A stretch of 64,000 nucleotides of DNA, from contig NZ_BDAM01000009.1 in the NCBI RefSeq assembly GCF_001895045.1, positions 186,001-250,000 of the forward strand, given 5' to 3'. The notes beneath the pieces were generated by a model. It ran no database searches. It was not told where the DNA came from and saw only the letters and a list, made by a program, of their open reading frames with translations. The stretch comes from Rhodococcus coprophilus NBRC 100603 (GTDB lineage: Bacteria > Actinomycetota > Actinomycetes > Mycobacteriales > Mycobacteriaceae). A program made the translations under genes and the position numbers. Positions 47,204 to 58,743 of this stretch are shown here, piece by piece; position 1 is the first letter of the stretch; each line of letters begins with the position of its first letter.

Positions 47204-48286
47204 ATGACCGAGTCGGCGCGGTCCGCGACGCTGAGTGACACCATCGCCCGACTCGCCCCCGGCACCGCACTCCGCGACGGGCTGGAGCGCATCATGCGTG
47301 GCCGGACAGGTGGACTCATCGTTCTCGGATTCGACGAGAAGGTCGCCGCGCTGTGCGACGGCGGATTCGAACTCGACGTCGAGTTCGCTCCGACCCGGAT
47401 GCGTGAGCTGTCGAAGATGGACGGCGCCGTCGTGGTCTCGACCGACGGCACGCGCATCGTCCGTGCCAACGTCCAGCTCGTCCCCGATCCGAGCATCCCG
47501 ACCGTCGAATCCGGAACCCGGCATCGGGCAGCGGAGCGCACGGCCATCGAAACGGGTTATCCCGTCGTGTCGGTGAGCCAGTCGATGAGCATCGTCAGCG
47601 TGTACGTCGCGGGTCGCCGCCACGTGATCGACGACTCCGCGACGATCCTCTCGCGCGCGAACCAGGCCGTCTCCACCCTCGAGCGCTACAAGGCTCGCCT
47701 CGACGACGTGACGCGGCAACTGTCGGTGGTGGAGATCGAGGACATCGTCACCCTGCGCGACGCCCTCACCGTGGCCCAGCGGCTCGAGATGATGCACCGC
47801 TTGTCGGTGGAGATCGAACAGGACGTCCTCGAGCTCGGTACCGACGGGCGACAGCTGGCGCTGCAACTCGAAGAACTCGTCGGCGACAATCAGCTCGCGC
47901 GTCAGCTGATCGTCCGCGACTACCTGTCGGGAGACGAGGCACCCTCGACACTCGATGTGGAACGGGCCCTGGATCGTCTCGCCGGCCTCAGCGACACGGA
48001 CCTACTGGACCTGACCACCCTCGCCCGCGCGTTCGGCTACCCCCAGACCATCGAGGCGCTGGACGCACCGATGAGCCCTCGTGGCTACCGGGTGCTGCAC
48101 CGCGTGCCACGTCTGCAGCCCCAGCAGATCCATCGTCTGGTGGGCGCGTTCGGCACGCTGCAGGGCATGCTCGCAGCTACCGCGGCGGATCTGCAGGCGG
48201 TCGACGGCATCGGTGCGCTCTGGGCGCGGTACATCCGCGAGGGACTGTCACGACTGGCCGAATCGGCCATCAACCACTACGACTGA
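47204..48286 (+). CDS. disA: DNA integrity scanning protein, diadenylate cyclase DisA
   Basis: 360 residues from ATG 47204 (AAGGAA upstream). DAC domain with the [10 protein letters not shown] (DGA) and GTRHRAAER (RHR) motifs for ATP binding, a central helical spine, and a C-terminal helix-hairpin-helix DNA-binding part ([25 protein letters not shown]). Makes cyclic di-AMP. Same radA-to-disA neighbourhood as Rv3585-Rv3586, apart from the two inserted genes. Confidence 0.95.
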   Translation: MTESARSATLSDTIARLAPGTALRDGLERIMRGRTGGLIVLGFDEKVAALCDGGFELDVEFAPTRMRELSKMDGAVVVSTDGTRIVRANVQLVPDPSIPTVESGTRHRAAERTAIETGYPVVSVSQSMSIVSVYVAGRRHVIDDSATILSRANQAVSTLERYKARLDDVTRQLSVVEIEDIVTLRDALTVAQRLEMMHRLSVEIEQDVLELGTDGRQLALQLEELVGDNQLARQLIVRDYLSGDEAPSTLDVERALDRLAGLSDTDLLDLTTLARAFGYPQTIEALDAPMSPRGYRVLHRVPRLQPQQIHRLVGAFGTLQGMLAATAADLQAVDGIGALWARYIREGLSRLAESAINHYD

Positions 48287-48293
48287 CGCCCTG

Positions 48294-49037
48294 TCACGGG
48301 GTGATGTTGAACGGCTCCGGCGTGCTGCGCAGACCGCCGAGCTGGCCCACCACCGTGTACGCACCCGGCCCGACGGGCTCGCGCGGCGACTCGCATCCCG
48401 GCTCGGAGGTCGACGCGGACCACTTGACGGAGTAGGCAGCCTGATCGCCCGGCTGCAACGTGCGCATGTCCGTGGTCGGTTCCGCGAAGCAGTCGGTGTT
48501 GGACCAGAGTCGGTCGTTCCCGTCGAGGCTGTAGACGAGGACCTGCTGAAGCCCTGCCCCCAGGTCGCGATCGCATCCGGTGGTGCCGATATTGGTGATG
48601 ACGATCGTGAACCCGGGCTCGGTACCCACCTGGTAGTTCGGCTCGTCGGCCGTGACCCGCACCGCGAGCGACTGGTCGGGACATTGACCGGGCGGGGCCG
48701 AATCCGCCGAGGCTTCCGCGCCGGACGACGTGGTCTCGGACTCGCCTTCCGAGGTCGTGCTCCCCGACGTCGTGCCGCCCGAATCCGACGCGCTCGCCGA
48801 GGTGGTTCCCTCACCGTCGCTCTCATCGCCCGAGTTCTCCTCGGAGCTGTCGGGCGCACTCGTCGTCGAGGTGATCGTCGACTGGGCTGCGGCGGGTTCA
48901 GGTTCGGCGTCACCGCCGCCGGTCAGGGCGACGACGAGCCACACGACCAACGCCAGCACGACCGCCAGGACGGTGATCGCGAGGACGCGTCGTCGCCGGT
49001 AGATCTCGGGGGGCAGCGGGCCGGTGGGTTCAAGCAC
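48294..49037 (-). CDS. Membrane-anchored protein with Ser/Thr-rich stalk (Rv3587c-like)
   Basis: 247 residues. Basic cytoplasmic N terminus (RRRR), one helix (residues ~19-40), a low-complexity Ser/Thr/Glu/Gly linker (~50-115), then a beta-sandwich domain with four cysteines (CPDQ, GCDR, DCFAE, GCESP). The linker is a likely O-glycosylation or cell-wall spanning stalk. The M. tuberculosis counterpart by position is an uncharacterised membrane protein. Convergent with disA (7-nt gap). Confidence 0.8.
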   Translation of the reverse strand: MLEPTGPLPPEIYRRRRVLAITVLAVVLALVVWLVVALTGGGDAEPEPAAAQSTITSTTSAPDSSEENSGDESDGEGTTSASASDSGGTTSGSTTSEGESETTSSGAEASADSAPPGQCPDQSLAVRVTADEPNYQVGTEPGFTIVITNIGTTGCDRDLGAGLQQVLVYSLDGNDRLWSNTDCFAEPTTDMRTLQPGDQAAYSVKWSASTSEPGCESPREPVGPGAYTVVGQLGGLRSTPEPFNITP

Positions 49038-49094
49038 GTCTCACACGGTAAGTGCCGGGCCGGACCCGCTGCGGCATAGCGCCCGGCGTGTCGC

Positions 49095-49721
49095 TCAGTC
49101 CGAGGTCACACCGATGTCGCCGATGTGCCCCTGCAACTTGACGTGGCCGTCGTCCAGCTTGTAGGTGACGCCCGCGATCGCGCACCGGCCGTCGGCAACC
49201 CGTTCGGCGATGATCCGGGACCGGTCGGTGAGGAGCCGGCCGGTTTCGACCACGTGGCGGACCTCGAGATCGTCGACCGTGACCAGGCCGTCCGCGCGCC
49301 CGAGCAGGATCGACGGGGCGACCCGCTCGACGATGCTGCGGATGTGCCCGCGGGGAACCTCACCGGTGTCGAGCGCCTTCAGCGTGGCGCCGACTGCGCC
49401 ACAGCTGTCGTGCCCGAGCACCACGATGAGGGGAACGCCGAGCACCTCGACCGCGTATTCGATCGAGCCGAGAACCGAGCTGTCGATGACGTGACCGGCG
49501 GTCCGGACGACGAACATGTCGCCGAGGCCCTGATCGAAGATGATCTCGGCGGCGACACGAGAGTCGCCGCAACCGAAGAGCACTGCGGTGGGATGCTGTC
49601 CGTTGACCAGTTCGGTCCGTCGGTCGATCCCCTGGCTCGGGTGCTGCGGGGTACCGGCAACGAACCGCTGATTACCCTCGGTCAGAGCTTTCCACGCGGA
49701 GATCGGGTTTGAGTTGGGCAT
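49095..49721 (-). CDS. canB: Beta-carbonic anhydrase
   Basis: 208 residues from ATG 49721, giving the MPNSNPISAW start shared with Rv3588c. Zinc and catalytic residues: FGCGDSRVAAE (Cys51, Asp53, Arg55) and LGHDSCGAV (His104, Cys107). Interconverts CO2 and bicarbonate. Divergent from mutY. Confidence 0.95.
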   Translation of the reverse strand: MPNSNPISAWKALTEGNQRFVAGTPQHPSQGIDRRTELVNGQHPTAVLFGCGDSRVAAEIIFDQGLGDMFVVRTAGHVIDSSVLGSIEYAVEVLGVPLIVVLGHDSCGAVGATLKALDTGEVPRGHIRSIVERVAPSILLGRADGLVTVDDLEVRHVVETGRLLTDRSRIIAERVADGRCAIAGVTYKLDDGHVKLQGHIGDIGVTSD

Positions 49722-49815
49722 AGGGCACATTATTCACCCGCGCCCGTCACGACCCTCACGCAGTGGTACCGCTACGCGCACGGACGTCCCCGCCGAGGGG
49801 ACGAGAGGAGAAGAA

Positions 49816-50697
49816 ATGCCTGTTGACGCCACCTCGCTCGTGCGTTGGTACGCCGCGGAAGCACGCGACCTACCGTGGCGCCGCGAAGGTGTGACGGGCT
49901 GGCAGATCCTCATGTCCGAGGTGATGCTCCAGCAGACGCCCGTCGTGCGTGTCGCACCGATCTGGGAAGAGTGGGTGCAACGCTGGCCCGTGCCGTCGGC
50001 GATGGCCGCGTCGAGCCAGGCCGATGTCCTGCGCGCGTGGGGAAAGCTGGGTTATCCCCGCCGGGCGTTGCGTCTGCACGAATGCGCGGGGGTGCTCGCC
50101 GCGCAACACGGCGACCGGGTCCCCGAGGAAGTCGATGTGCTCCTGACGCTGCCCGGCGTCGGCACCTACACCGCGCGTGCGGTCGCGTGTTTCGCCTACG
50201 GTCGCCGTGTTCCGGTGGTCGACACCAACGTGCGACGGGTCGTGGCGCGCGCCGAGCACGGTCGCGCGGAACCGGGAAATCCCTCCACCACGCGGGATCT
50301 CGCCGACGTCGAAGCGATGCTTCCCCGTACCCGAGCACGGGCCGCGACGTTCTCCGCGGCTCTGATGGAACTGGGCGCAACGATCTGCACCGCTCGTACC
50401 CCCGACTGCGGCCGGTGCCCGTTGCCGGAATGCGCGTGGGTGCAGGCGGGCCGCCCGGCCCATGACGGTCCCGCCAAACGCGTCCAGAAGTTCGCCGGCA
50501 CCGACCGTCAGGTCCGGGGACGCCTGATGGCCGTCCTCCGGGACAGCACGGGCCCGGTGGAACGTCCTGCGCTCGACAGCGTGTGGCTCACCGACCCCGG
50601 CCAGCGCGACCGGGCGTTGCATTCGCTGCTCGTCGACGGACTCGTCGAACAGACCGACGACGGTCTCTTCGCTCTTGCCGGTGAAGGCGGCCGCTGA
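49816..50697 (+). CDS. mutY: Adenine DNA glycosylase MutY
   Basis: 293 residues from ATG 49816, with GAGGAG upstream; a longer in-frame start at 49714 overlaps the canB promoter. Catalytic Glu in MSEVMLQQTPV, HhH LPGVGTYTARAVA, catalytic Asp in VPVVDTNVRRV, and a [4Fe-4S] loop with cysteines in CTARTPDCGRCPLPEC. The C-terminal 8-oxoG recognition domain is short, as is usual in actinobacteria. Removes A opposite 8-oxoguanine. Confidence 0.95.
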   Translation: MPVDATSLVRWYAAEARDLPWRREGVTGWQILMSEVMLQQTPVVRVAPIWEEWVQRWPVPSAMAASSQADVLRAWGKLGYPRRALRLHECAGVLAAQHGDRVPEEVDVLLTLPGVGTYTARAVACFAYGRRVPVVDTNVRRVVARAEHGRAEPGNPSTTRDLADVEAMLPRTRARAATFSAALMELGATICTARTPDCGRCPLPECAWVQAGRPAHDGPAKRVQKFAGTDRQVRGRLMAVLRDSTGPVERPALDSVWLTDPGQRDRALHSLLVDGLVEQTDDGLFALAGEGGR

Positions 50698-50741
50698 CCC
50701 GGCCCGGCGCTGCGGAGACACGCCGGATCACGACGACCGGA

Positions 50742-51479
50742 TCACGACAGTCGGGTGAGGAACTCCTCGACGACGGCGCGATACTCGTCGGGCCGATCGT
50801 CGTGCACGAGATGCCCCGCACCCGCGATACAGACGTACTCGGTTCCCGGACGTGTCGCCATCTCGCGCATCTGACCGGGCGGCGTGATCGTGAACTCGCC
50901 TTCGATGAGAAGAGCCGGGACGGTGAGTGCCGTCCACTCCTCCCAGAAATGCCGGCGCCCCCACTCTTCCGAGATGTCCCGGAAGGTCGCGACGTCGCCG
51001 TGCAGGTACCAGCCGTCCGCGCGACGAGTGAACGAATCGAGGAAATACCGTCCGGCGACAGGTCCGAAGAACTCGATCACCGCGTCCTCGGTGGGGAACG
51101 GCTGGGGCCACTGCCCCACCATCGCCGCCCAGTTCTCGGCGGTACGGCCCCGGAAGTCGGGTGCCATGTCTTCGAGGACGAGCGCGGTGACCTTTCCGGG
51201 ATGCGCAGCAGCCAGGCACCACGCGTGCAGCGCGCCCATCGAATGCCCGATCACGACGAACGGTTCGGTCTCGTCGGGCAGGTGTGCCGCCACATCTGCG
51301 ACGAATGCGTCGGTGCCGAGGTTCTCAGGTGCCGGGCGGCCGTGACCGGCGGCATCGAACGAGTACACGTGGCCGTGTTCGCGAAGCCACGGGACCTGCC
51401 GGCGCCAAGTCCGGGCGCTGCCCATCAGCCCGTGCAACAACAGGATCGGCCGTCCGCTACCACCTTCGTCATGCAACAC
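50742..51479 (-). CDS. Alpha/beta hydrolase (Rv3591c-like)
   Basis: 245 residues from GTG 51479, preceded by TACCTT at -10 distance (leaderless); the longer open frame to 52079 is antisense to the next genes. ILLLHGLMGSARTW (oxyanion loop), VIGHSMGALHAW (nucleophile Ser), GAGHLVHDDRPDEY (catalytic His). Cytosolic small-molecule hydrolase of unknown substrate. Divergent from mhuD, the same layout as Rv3591c-Rv3592. Confidence 0.88.
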   Translation of the reverse strand: MLHDEGGSGRPILLLHGLMGSARTWRRQVPWLREHGHVYSFDAAGHGRPAPENLGTDAFVADVAAHLPDETEPFVVIGHSMGALHAWCLAAAHPGKVTALVLEDMAPDFRGRTAENWAAMVGQWPQPFPTEDAVIEFFGPVAGRYFLDSFTRRADGWYLHGDVATFRDISEEWGRRHFWEEWTALTVPALLIEGEFTITPPGQMREMATRPGTEYVCIAGAGHLVHDDRPDEYRAVVEEFLTRLS

Positions 51480-51512
51480 AGTCGCCCAAGGTAGCGGAGT
51501 AGTCTCGCGACC

Positions 51513-51818
51513 ATGGCAGTCGTGAAGATCAACGCAATCGAAATCCCCGAAGGTGCCGGACCGGAACTGGAGAAGCGGTTCGCCAATCGGGCGCACACAG
51601 TGGAGAACTCGCCCGGATTCCTGGGCTTCCAACTGTTGCGTCCCACCGCGGGTGAGAACCGCTACTTCGTGGTGACCCAGTGGGAAACCGAGGAAGACTT
51701 CGCGGCGTGGCGCGACGGTGGCGCCCGCGCCGCTCACGCGGGCGAAGCGAAGAACCCCGTCGCGTCCGGAGCGTCGCTGCTGGAGTTCGAAGTAGTGCTG
51801 GACGTCAAGAAGTCCTGA
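51513..51818 (+). CDS. mhuD: Haem-degrading monooxygenase MhuD
   Basis: 101 residues, small ABM-fold protein. Asn7, Trp66 and His75, the residues that bind and ruffle haem in M. tuberculosis MhuD (Rv3592), are all at the same positions. Opens haem to mycobilin-type products and frees iron. The stop shares bases with the ATG of the next gene (TGATG). Confidence 0.93.
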   Translation: MAVVKINAIEIPEGAGPELEKRFANRAHTVENSPGFLGFQLLRPTAGENRYFVVTQWETEEDFAAWRDGGARAAHAGEAKNPVASGASLLEFEVVLDVKKS

Positions 51819-52324
51819 TGCCCGCGGACTCCGCGCGCGAGTTGACGTATCCGGAAGTCGGCGCGTCGCTCGGCGTGCTTCCCCCCGGGTACCGCCACCT
51901 CGAGGTGGAGCGCGAACTGGGCAACGGCGCTGTCGTGTTCGACGTCGCCGTTGCCCGTTTGTTCGCGTGGGAGATGCACCGTGCCGCAGGACTCCGGGTC
52001 GCTCGAGGTACTCCCCCGGCCGCACTCGGCGTCGAGGTGCAACTCGGATTCGGTGTCGGTCCGCTGCGGCTGCCGGCATGGTGCCGGGTGGTCGAGGTCG
52101 TCGACAGCCCGCAGCGCCGCGGATTCACCTACGGAACCCTCTCCGGCCATCCGGAGATCGGTGAAGAGAGCTTCCTCGTCGAACATCGTCCCGACGGTCG
52201 GGTGGTGGGCCGGGTGACCGCGTTTTCGCGCCCCGGCCGGTGGTTCACGCGGCTCGCCGGTCCGGTGGGCCCGCTTCTGCAGCGGTGGACTGCTCGCCGC
52301 TATCTGGCGTCGCTCTGCGCCTGA
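51818..52324 (+). CDS. DUF1990 family protein
   Basis: 168 residues from ATG 51818, coupled to mhuD by a TGATG junction. LTYPEVGASLGVLPPGYRHLEVERELG and GFTYGTLSGHPEIGEESF are characteristic DUF1990 blocks (residues ~9-35 and ~100-118). No catalytic motif known. Coupling to mhuD suggests a role related to haem or iron but this is inference. Its end overlaps the convergent DsbA-like gene by 25 bp. Confidence 0.8.
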   Translation: MPADSARELTYPEVGASLGVLPPGYRHLEVERELGNGAVVFDVAVARLFAWEMHRAAGLRVARGTPPAALGVEVQLGFGVGPLRLPAWCRVVEVVDSPQRRGFTYGTLSGHPEIGEESFLVEHRPDGRVVGRVTAFSRPGRWFTRLAGPVGPLLQRWTARRYLASLCA

Positions 52325-53001
52325 TCCTCGCGTGTACGCGCGCCCGCATCGTCGATCGCGCGTTGCAGCATCATGAGGAAAACGTCTTCGGGTTGTGCTC
52401 CCGACACTGCGAGAGCCCGGTCGGCGACGAAGAACGGCACGCCGGTTACGCCGAGATCGCGCGCCTCGCGCAGGTCGGCACGCACCGCCTCCGACGCTGC
52501 GCCGGATTCGAGATCGGCGCGAACCGCGTCCGCGTCCATTCCCGCCGACGATGCGATTCGCACCAGGGCTTCCCGATCGTCCACCACCTCGCCATCGACG
52601 AAGTGCGCGCGGAACAGCGCCTCGAGGAGTGCGTCACGCTGCGTCCCTGCGAGATGCAGCAGTCGGTGCGCGTCGAAGGTGTTCGCGGAAATCACTGTGT
52701 CGAAGTCGATGTCCACGCCCACCTCGGCAGCAGCAGCGGCGACCTGGGAGAACATCTGCCGGACCTGCTCGACGGGCATGCCTTTCATGTTCGCGAGCGC
52801 CTCGGACTCGGGTGTGCGGGTTCCTGCCGGGGTGTCCGGCGCCAGCTGGTAGGACCGCCACGTGACCCGGACGCGGTCGCGGTGCTCGAACTTGTCGAGT
52901 GCGGCGGTGAACCTGCGCTTGCCGATGTAGCACCACGGGCAGGCGATGTCCGACCACACTTCGACGTGGACGGCAGGCGGAGCAAGGTGTGGATGGGTCA
53001 C
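52300..53001 (-). CDS. DsbA/FrnE-family thioredoxin-fold oxidoreductase
   Basis: 233 residues from GTG 53001 (GTG 53016 possible). VEVWSDIACPWCYIGKRRF provides the CPWC redox pair at the start of a thioredoxin fold with a helical insertion; the cis-Pro loop is TGVPFFVADR. No signal peptide, so a cytosolic FrnE-like isomerase or mycothiol/polyketide-type oxidoreductase. Not present at this position in M. tuberculosis. Confidence 0.88.
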   Translation of the reverse strand: MTHPHLAPPAVHVEVWSDIACPWCYIGKRRFTAALDKFEHRDRVRVTWRSYQLAPDTPAGTRTPESEALANMKGMPVEQVRQMFSQVAAAAAEVGVDIDFDTVISANTFDAHRLLHLAGTQRDALLEALFRAHFVDGEVVDDREALVRIASSAGMDADAVRADLESGAASEAVRADLREARDLGVTGVPFFVADRALAVSGAQPEDVFLMMLQRAIDDAGARTREDQAQSDAR

Positions 53002-53038
53002 GCATCCATCCAACACGCTTGCCCCGCGCCCTGTTCCC

Positions 53039-53479
53039 TCAGGACTCGAGAGCGGCGTCCAACGAGATATCCACTCCCGTGAGTGCCTTGCTCACCGGGC
53101 AACTCGCCTTCGCATCCTCGGCGGCTTTCGTGAACCCAGCGGCGTCGAGGCCCTCGACCTCTCCACGCACCTTCAGAGTGATGCCCGTGAGCCGGAAACC
53201 GCCGGCCGGGTCCGGTCCCAGGGACACATCGGCGGCCACGTCGAGACTCTGCGGTGTTCCACCCGCTTCCGCGATGAGGGCGGACAGCTGCATGGCGTAG
53301 CACGACGAGTGGGCGGCAGCGATCAGTTCTTCGGGGCTGGTGGTGCCGTCGGCGTTCTCCGCCGACCGTTTCGGGAACGAGACGTCGAACGTGCCGCGTC
53401 CCGAACTGGTCAGTTCCACCTGGCCGGAGCCCTTCTGAAGATCACCGTTCCAAGCGGTTCGCGCGGTCCGTGTGGGCAT
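53039..53479 (-). CDS. osmC: OsmC-type organic hydroperoxide reductase
   Basis: 146 residues from ATG 53479, with AGGAAGG upstream. Two redox cysteines in the family contexts: AAAHSSCYAMQLSA (Cys60) and DAKASCPVSKAL (Cys126). The GTTSPEELIAAAH block is typical of OsmC. Reduces organic peroxides. Divergent from the isomerase-like gene at 53641. Confidence 0.92.
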   Translation of the reverse strand: MPTRTARTAWNGDLQKGSGQVELTSSGRGTFDVSFPKRSAENADGTTSPEELIAAAHSSCYAMQLSALIAEAGGTPQSLDVAADVSLGPDPAGGFRLTGITLKVRGEVEGLDAAGFTKAAEDAKASCPVSKALTGVDISLDAALES

Positions 53480-53640
53480 CGTGTGTCCTTCCTGTCGTCT
53501 TCCGGGTTCTCCGGTCGCGTACCCGTCCCCGGCCGGACCCACACTCGCGGTCCTCCGATCCGTGGCAGGGAGGTATCGATACGGCATCGCTCGCCCACTT
53601 CGAGGCAGCGCCGGTCCTCGTAACCGCAGATCCTGTTTGC

Positions 53641-54237
53641 ATGACCACAGCGCAGCACGACCCTCGACCCCTGTTCCGCGGCGCTCTCGAGTGGGCGGGC
53701 GACTTGTTCGCAGGCGTCCGCGCCGAGCAGCTGACCGATCCGACGCCCTGTCCCGAATTCGATGTCCGGGCACTGCTCGGTCATCTCGCCTCGACCATCG
53801 ACCGTGGCCGCGTCGTCGGTGAAGGCGGCGACGTCCACACGGTTCCCGAATGCCTCTCGTCGCCCGGCGACGAGTGGTCGAGCACCCTGGACGATGTCAC
53901 GAAGCGGTACTGGGAGGTGTGGAGCAACGACGCACTCCTCGACACGCCCGTCACGGCGCCGTGGGGGACGTTTCCCGGCAGGGCCGCGGTTCTCGTGTCG
54001 CTCAACGAGGTGCTGGTGCACGGCTGGGACCTTGCGGCCGCCACCGGTCAGAACACGGAGGCGGATCCCCAACTCGCTCAGGCCGCCTACGAGGTCATGC
54101 AGCGCGTCCTCCCCGCCACGCCGCGCGAAGGGCTACCGTTCGGGCCGGTCGTCGACCCGGCACCGGACGCGGGACCGACCGAACGGCTCGCGAACTGGTG
54201 CGGACGCGTGACCGCCCCCTGGATGCACCGCGCCTGA
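53641..54237 (+). CDS. Mycothiol-dependent maleylpyruvate isomerase-like protein (TIGR03086/DinB fold)
   Basis: 198 residues from ATG 53641. Four-helix DinB-like fold with DPTPCPEFDVRALLGHL and NEVLVHGWDLAAATGQ, giving His residues at metal-binding positions. Family members use mycothiol in isomerisation or detoxification. Substrate unknown. It sits beside osmC and the DsbA-like gene, so a small redox and detoxification cluster is plausible. Confidence 0.8.
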   Translation: MTTAQHDPRPLFRGALEWAGDLFAGVRAEQLTDPTPCPEFDVRALLGHLASTIDRGRVVGEGGDVHTVPECLSSPGDEWSSTLDDVTKRYWEVWSNDALLDTPVTAPWGTFPGRAAVLVSLNEVLVHGWDLAAATGQNTEADPQLAQAAYEVMQRVLPATPREGLPFGPVVDPAPDAGPTERLANWCGRVTAPWMHRA

Positions 54238-54289
54238 GGCACTGCACCGGCTGAATCGCCACACCTCCTGGACCTGCGAGGTACGGAAA

Positions 54290-54329
54290 CGCCGAGGGGC
54301 GGCACCCTTGCGGGTACCGCCCCTCGGCG
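54290..54329. terminator. Terminator hairpin between clpC1 and the convergent isomerase-like gene
   Basis: 18-bp stem with one mismatch (arms 54290-54307 and 54312-54329, CGCCGAGGGGCGG core) and TTGC loop, followed by TCGATTCC. Serves both strands. Confidence 0.85.
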
Positions 54330-54359
54330 TCGATTCCGTACGAAATCAGGCGAGCAACA

Positions 54360-56900
<2,541 letters not shown>

Positions 56901-57136
56901 CGCACTCCCTCACACTCTCCGGCTGCAGAATCCGATACGAGATCGTCCCGGACCTCTGCTGCCGCTCTTCGCTCCGGCACTCGAGTCGTTCATCGGAACC
57001 GGTGAAGGTTCCACGTTCCCACTGCACACTCTAGTTGGCGTGGTATCGACCCGCTCTCCCTCCACCCTTCGTGGGTAGCGGAAAAGCCCGGCTATGGGTT
57101 GTAACGCTGCACGTGGCGGATACGTTTCCGCAAGCT

Positions 57137-57153
57137 GTACGCCACAAGCGAAC
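57137..57153. promoter_or_regulatory. ClgR-like inverted repeat upstream of clpC1
   Basis: GTACGC-CACAA-GCGAAC is one base from a perfect inverted repeat and fits the GTTCGC-N5-GCG pattern known for ClgR, the activator of clp genes in actinobacteria. Lies 237 bp upstream of clpC1 in the 259-bp gap to the phospholipase-D-type gene. The rest of the gap shows no other clear feature. Confidence 0.5.
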
Positions 57154-57159
57154 AGTCCG

Positions 57160-58590
57160 TCAGCCTGCGAGGACGCGCTGCAGCCGGCGCCCGAGACTGT
57201 CGGGGGCCCGCTCAGGGTCGGCAAGGCTGCTCTCGGCGAGCACGCTGTCCTCACCATCGACGGTACCGGGCTCGAACGGGCGCAGCGACCGGCCCGGTCC
57301 CCGGAAGCGTTCGACCGCTGCGAGCAGCGACCCGCCGTTCGCGGTGGCTTCCGCGATCTGCGCCACGTCCACGCCGAGGTGTTCCGCGAGCAGCGTGTTG
57401 CGCAGGTCCACGGCTGCCCTGCCCACACGATCCCCCGGCTCTGCCGCTTCGATCGCGAGGTCGCACTCGGTGTCGAACCCCATGGACCGGTTGTTGAGGT
57501 TCGAGGACCCGATCCGCAGCAGGTTCTCGTCCATCACGACGACCTTCGCATGCACGTAGATCGGTTTACCGCCCTCGGTGACCGGATAGTAGGCGCCGAA
57601 CCTGCCGTGCACGTCGGCGTTCCACAGCAAGTGGAGCAGGGCCCGTCGTGCGCCGTCCATCGCCTTCTGCTCGAGCCATCCGTCGGCATTACGCGGGATG
57701 ACGAGCACGATCTCCGGACCGTCCGGTTCCTGCAAACGCGCCGCGAGCGCCTCCGCGAGAGTGCGCGACGCCAGGTACTGACTTTCCAGGTAGAGGGTGT
57801 GGCGGGTCTTCTCGATGATGGCGAGGTACAGAGATTCGATCTCGTGCACGCCCTCCTGGTCTCCGTACTTCGGCAACGTGCGTGCGATCGAGACGTCGAC
57901 ATCGCGCACGGTGGGCTCGAGCCCGTCGGGCCAGATCGGATCGGTTCCGTCGACGGGTTCGAGTTCGACGCCGGTGGCGGCCTTCCACCTGGCTCTCGCC
58001 AGTTCGCCCAGCGCCCGGGCGGCCTCGCCGTCCACCGCTGTGGTGACGTCGTGCCACGGGCCGTAACGCTTGCCGCTCGGCTCACGGCGGTACCGGCTCC
58101 GGTCCGCGTGGTCGGAGGTGTCCCAGCGGTCGACCGTCATGTCGATACCACCGCAGAACGCGATCGTGTCGTCGACGACGATGATCTTCTGGTGGTGCGC
58201 GGCACCGACCGGATGCGCGCCGTCGATCTCGAGGTGCAGGCGGGAATCGGTGAACCAATCGAGCACGAACACGGGGGTCATCCCTCGCCCGAGCGCGCTG
58301 AAGGCACCGATATTCCACTTGAGCAGATAGATCTCGAGGTCGGGACGACGCTCCGGAAGCCACTTCAACAGTGCCCCGAGCTTGTTCGGGCCCTCGAGGG
58401 TCTTACCGTTCGGCTCGAATTTGATCCTGGTGTCGAAATCCCACCCGATGAGCATGATGCGTTTCTTCGCATCGAGCATGGCTGATTTTACGTGACGAAA
58501 ATACGTGGCAGCGTCGACGATCGAAGTAAGATTGGCCGCACTTTCGGTACGCCAACACGTTTTTCCGGGTTCGAGCACTCTGTCAACCAT
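57160..58590 (-). CDS. Phospholipase D/cardiolipin-synthase-like protein
   Basis: 476 residues from ATG 58590; TAGGAT ends 7-8 nt before it, so a leaderless start is likely, and upstream in-frame starts at 58701 or 58599 are less likely. Two HKD motifs: AAHHQKIIVVDDTIAFCGG and YVHAKVVVMDENLLRIGSSN. No signal peptide or membrane helix is seen, unlike typical cardiolipin synthases, so phospholipase D or phosphatidyl-transferase activity at the inner membrane face is the better guess. It lies between clpC1 and lsr2, where M. tuberculosis has no such gene. Confidence 0.88.
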   Translation of the reverse strand: MVDRVLEPGKTCWRTESAANLTSIVDAATYFRHVKSAMLDAKKRIMLIGWDFDTRIKFEPNGKTLEGPNKLGALLKWLPERRPDLEIYLLKWNIGAFSALGRGMTPVFVLDWFTDSRLHLEIDGAHPVGAAHHQKIIVVDDTIAFCGGIDMTVDRWDTSDHADRSRYRREPSGKRYGPWHDVTTAVDGEAARALGELARARWKAATGVELEPVDGTDPIWPDGLEPTVRDVDVSIARTLPKYGDQEGVHEIESLYLAIIEKTRHTLYLESQYLASRTLAEALAARLQEPDGPEIVLVIPRNADGWLEQKAMDGARRALLHLLWNADVHGRFGAYYPVTEGGKPIYVHAKVVVMDENLLRIGSSNLNNRSMGFDTECDLAIEAAEPGDRVGRAAVDLRNTLLAEHLGVDVAQIAEATANGGSLLAAVERFRGPGRSLRPFEPGTVDGEDSVLAESSLADPERAPDSLGRRLQRVLAG

Positions 58591-58743
58591 CCTGTGCATC
58601 CTACTCCGGCACGGATGGAGGCCCCGGAATTGTGTTCCGGAAAACAACCGATGTGCCCTCGTCGCGAACCCCGGTCGAGACGTGAACGAGGGCGCCGCCA
58701 CATCGTGACGACGCCCCCGGGCATCAGTTCCGCAATGAAATTC

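Noticed and set aside
51480-52079. Long N-terminal extension of the Rv3591c-like hydrolase
   Set aside because: Runs antisense across mhuD and DUF1990; the hydrolase fold starts just after GTG 51479, which has its own -10.
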